Shown here piece after piece: positions 5,533 through 6,257 of a stretch of 6,257 nt of DNA (the stretch's first letter is position 1; each line of letters opens with the position of its first letter). A program made the position numbers and the translations under genes. The notes under the pieces were generated by a model. It had not been told where the DNA came from, did no database searches, and saw nothing but the letters and a program-made list of their open reading frames with translations. The stretch covers positions 1-6,257 of the forward strand of contig JAAAOL010000111.1 of assembly GCA_009908885.1 (NCBI GenBank). Reading direction: 5' to 3'. Source of the DNA: Bacteroidota bacterium (GTDB lineage Bacteria > Bacteroidota > Rhodothermia > Rhodothermales > JAAAOL01).

Positions 5533-6183
5533 TTACGTCGAGCCTTCGCCCTCCACCCACTGGACGGCGTGCTGCATCAGCTCGGCGGCGCTCTTGAGGT
5601 TGAGCTTGTCCTTGATCCGAGCGCGGTACGACTCGACCGTCTTTACGGACAGGTGGAGCCGCTCGGCGATGTCCCGCGTACCCAGGCCGCGGCCCGTCAG
5701 CTCGAACACCTCCAGCTCCCGGTCGCTCAGCACCTCCAGCGGCGACTGGGCGATCTCTTCGCGGCCCGCCGCGAGCCCCAGCAGCAGGCGCTCATTGATC
5801 TCCTCGCTCACGTAGATGCCCCCGGAGAGCACGCGCCGCACCGCTTTGACGATCAGGTTCGACGCCTCCAGCTTCATCACGTAGCCGCGCGCGCCTGCCC
5901 GGATGGCCCGCTCGGCGTAAAGCGTCTCGTCGTGGCGCGAGACCACGAGCGTCTTGAGGTCGGGCTGGAGCGCCTGAATGTGCTTGATCAGTTCGAGTCC
6001 GCTCATGCCCGGCAGGGAGATGTCGACGATCACGAGGTCCAGGTCCATCGACTCCAGCATGCTCATGCACTCCTCCGCATCCGCCGCCTGTCCGACGACC
6101 GTCAGGTCGGGCTCGGCCTCCAGGGTCATGGCGAGCCCTTTGCGCATCATGGGGTGGTCGTCAACGATGATGATGTTCTTCAT
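5533..6183 (-). CDS. NarL/FixJ-family response regulator (REC + LuxR-type HTH)
   Basis: A 216-residue two-component response regulator. The receiver domain covers about 1-120, with acidic pair Asp8-Asp9, phospho-acceptor Asp54 in VIVDISLPGMSG, Ser82 at the switch Thr/Ser position and Lys104 in YVMKLEAS. A linker (about 121-148) leads to a LuxR-type helix-turn-helix (about 149-210). That domain has LSDRELEVFELTGRGLGTRDIA and the recognition-helix segment LSVKTVESYRARIKDKLNL, each partly quoted here in family terms. All catalytic receiver residues are present and the length is normal, so it should be phosphorylated by a histidine kinase, dimerise and bind DNA. No kinase gene is visible; one could lie just past the right edge, upstream in the same direction. 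The ATG at 6183 places the first receiver strand (KNIIIVDDHP) right after the initiator Met. No Shine-Dalgarno is seen. The next gene downstream is the USP operon, about 650 bases away, which makes it a possible but unproven target. Confidence 0.92.
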   Translation of the reverse strand: MKNIIIVDDHPMMRKGLAMTLEAEPDLTVVGQAADAEECMSMLESMDLDLVIVDISLPGMSGLELIKHIQALQPDLKTLVVSRHDETLYAERAIRAGARGYVMKLEASNLIVKAVRRVLSGGIYVSEEINERLLLGLAAGREEIAQSPLEVLSDRELEVFELTGRGLGTRDIAERLHLSVKTVESYRARIKDKLNLKSAAELMQHAVQWVEGEGST

Positions 6184-6257
6184 AGCGGTCGGTCAGGAAC
6201 TGGTCACTTGATGACTGAAGCATCGGGTGGGCTACCGGAGCGCGGGCCGCATCGTGC
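6184..6257 (-). other. Upstream region of the response regulator, with weak imperfect palindrome
   Basis: 74 bases reach from the regulator start to the window edge. GTCA (6203-6206) and TGAC (6212-6215) form a 4-bp inverted repeat with a 5-base centre, 20-32 bases before the start. GGTC occurs three times between 6187 and 6205. Two minus-strand frames are open to the window edge, so the 3' end of an upstream gene, for example a kinase, could also lie here. Neither reading is supported beyond that. Confidence 0.25.

Noticed and set aside
6184..6257. 3' end of a histidine kinase upstream of the regulator
   Set aside because: Two short frames are open to the edge but show no kinase motif, so the call cannot be supported from 74 bases.

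Overview
The window is GC-rich bacterial chromosome with mostly G/C third codon positions. The gene set is ordinary housekeeping and stress response: a membrane protein, a lipoprotein, an ATP-grasp ligase, two tandem-domain universal stress proteins (USPs) and a NarL/FixJ response regulator. Most starts lack a Shine-Dalgarno sequence; the second USP gene is the clear exception. That, the paired tandem USPs, the acidic tails and an Asn-Gly-His-Ala-rich linker bring to mind the Rhodothermota (Salinibacter-like) or a neighbouring Bacteroidota-type lineage. This assignment is an inference from style, not from a marker gene.

Left part (1-1048): the 5' part of a multi-pass membrane protein gene runs leftward off the window edge from position 259. 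A 375-base divergent gap follows. It holds two small hairpins next to that gene and two four-unit arrays of a 7-base repeat in opposite orientation. A short rightward lipoprotein gene then occupies 635-1048.

Middle (1136-2830): a 564-residue rightward protein has the layout of PGM1-related peptide ligases: pre-ATP-grasp region, ATP-grasp core and PGM1-type C-terminal region. It joins an unknown carboxylate to an unknown amine. No precursor peptide or other peptide-natural-product gene is visible nearby.

Right part (2903-6183): three leftward genes. The response regulator (5533-6183) is separated by about 650 non-coding bases from a two-gene USP operon (3904-4875, then 2903-3880, 23-base gap). 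The upstream USP keeps the nucleotide-binding signature in both domains. The downstream one has lost it in both and carries a low-complexity linker, so the pair looks functionally split. The long gap contains several inverted repeats, the best being a 13-bp-arm hairpin beginning GTAGAGACG, and probably carries the USP promoter. Whether the response regulator controls the USP operon cannot be told from the sequence.

I see no mobile element, CRISPR array, tRNA or rRNA. The window is largely ordinary. The points most worth a second look are the orphan PGM1-type ligase, the heptamer arrays, the hairpin-rich gap and the atypical second USP.
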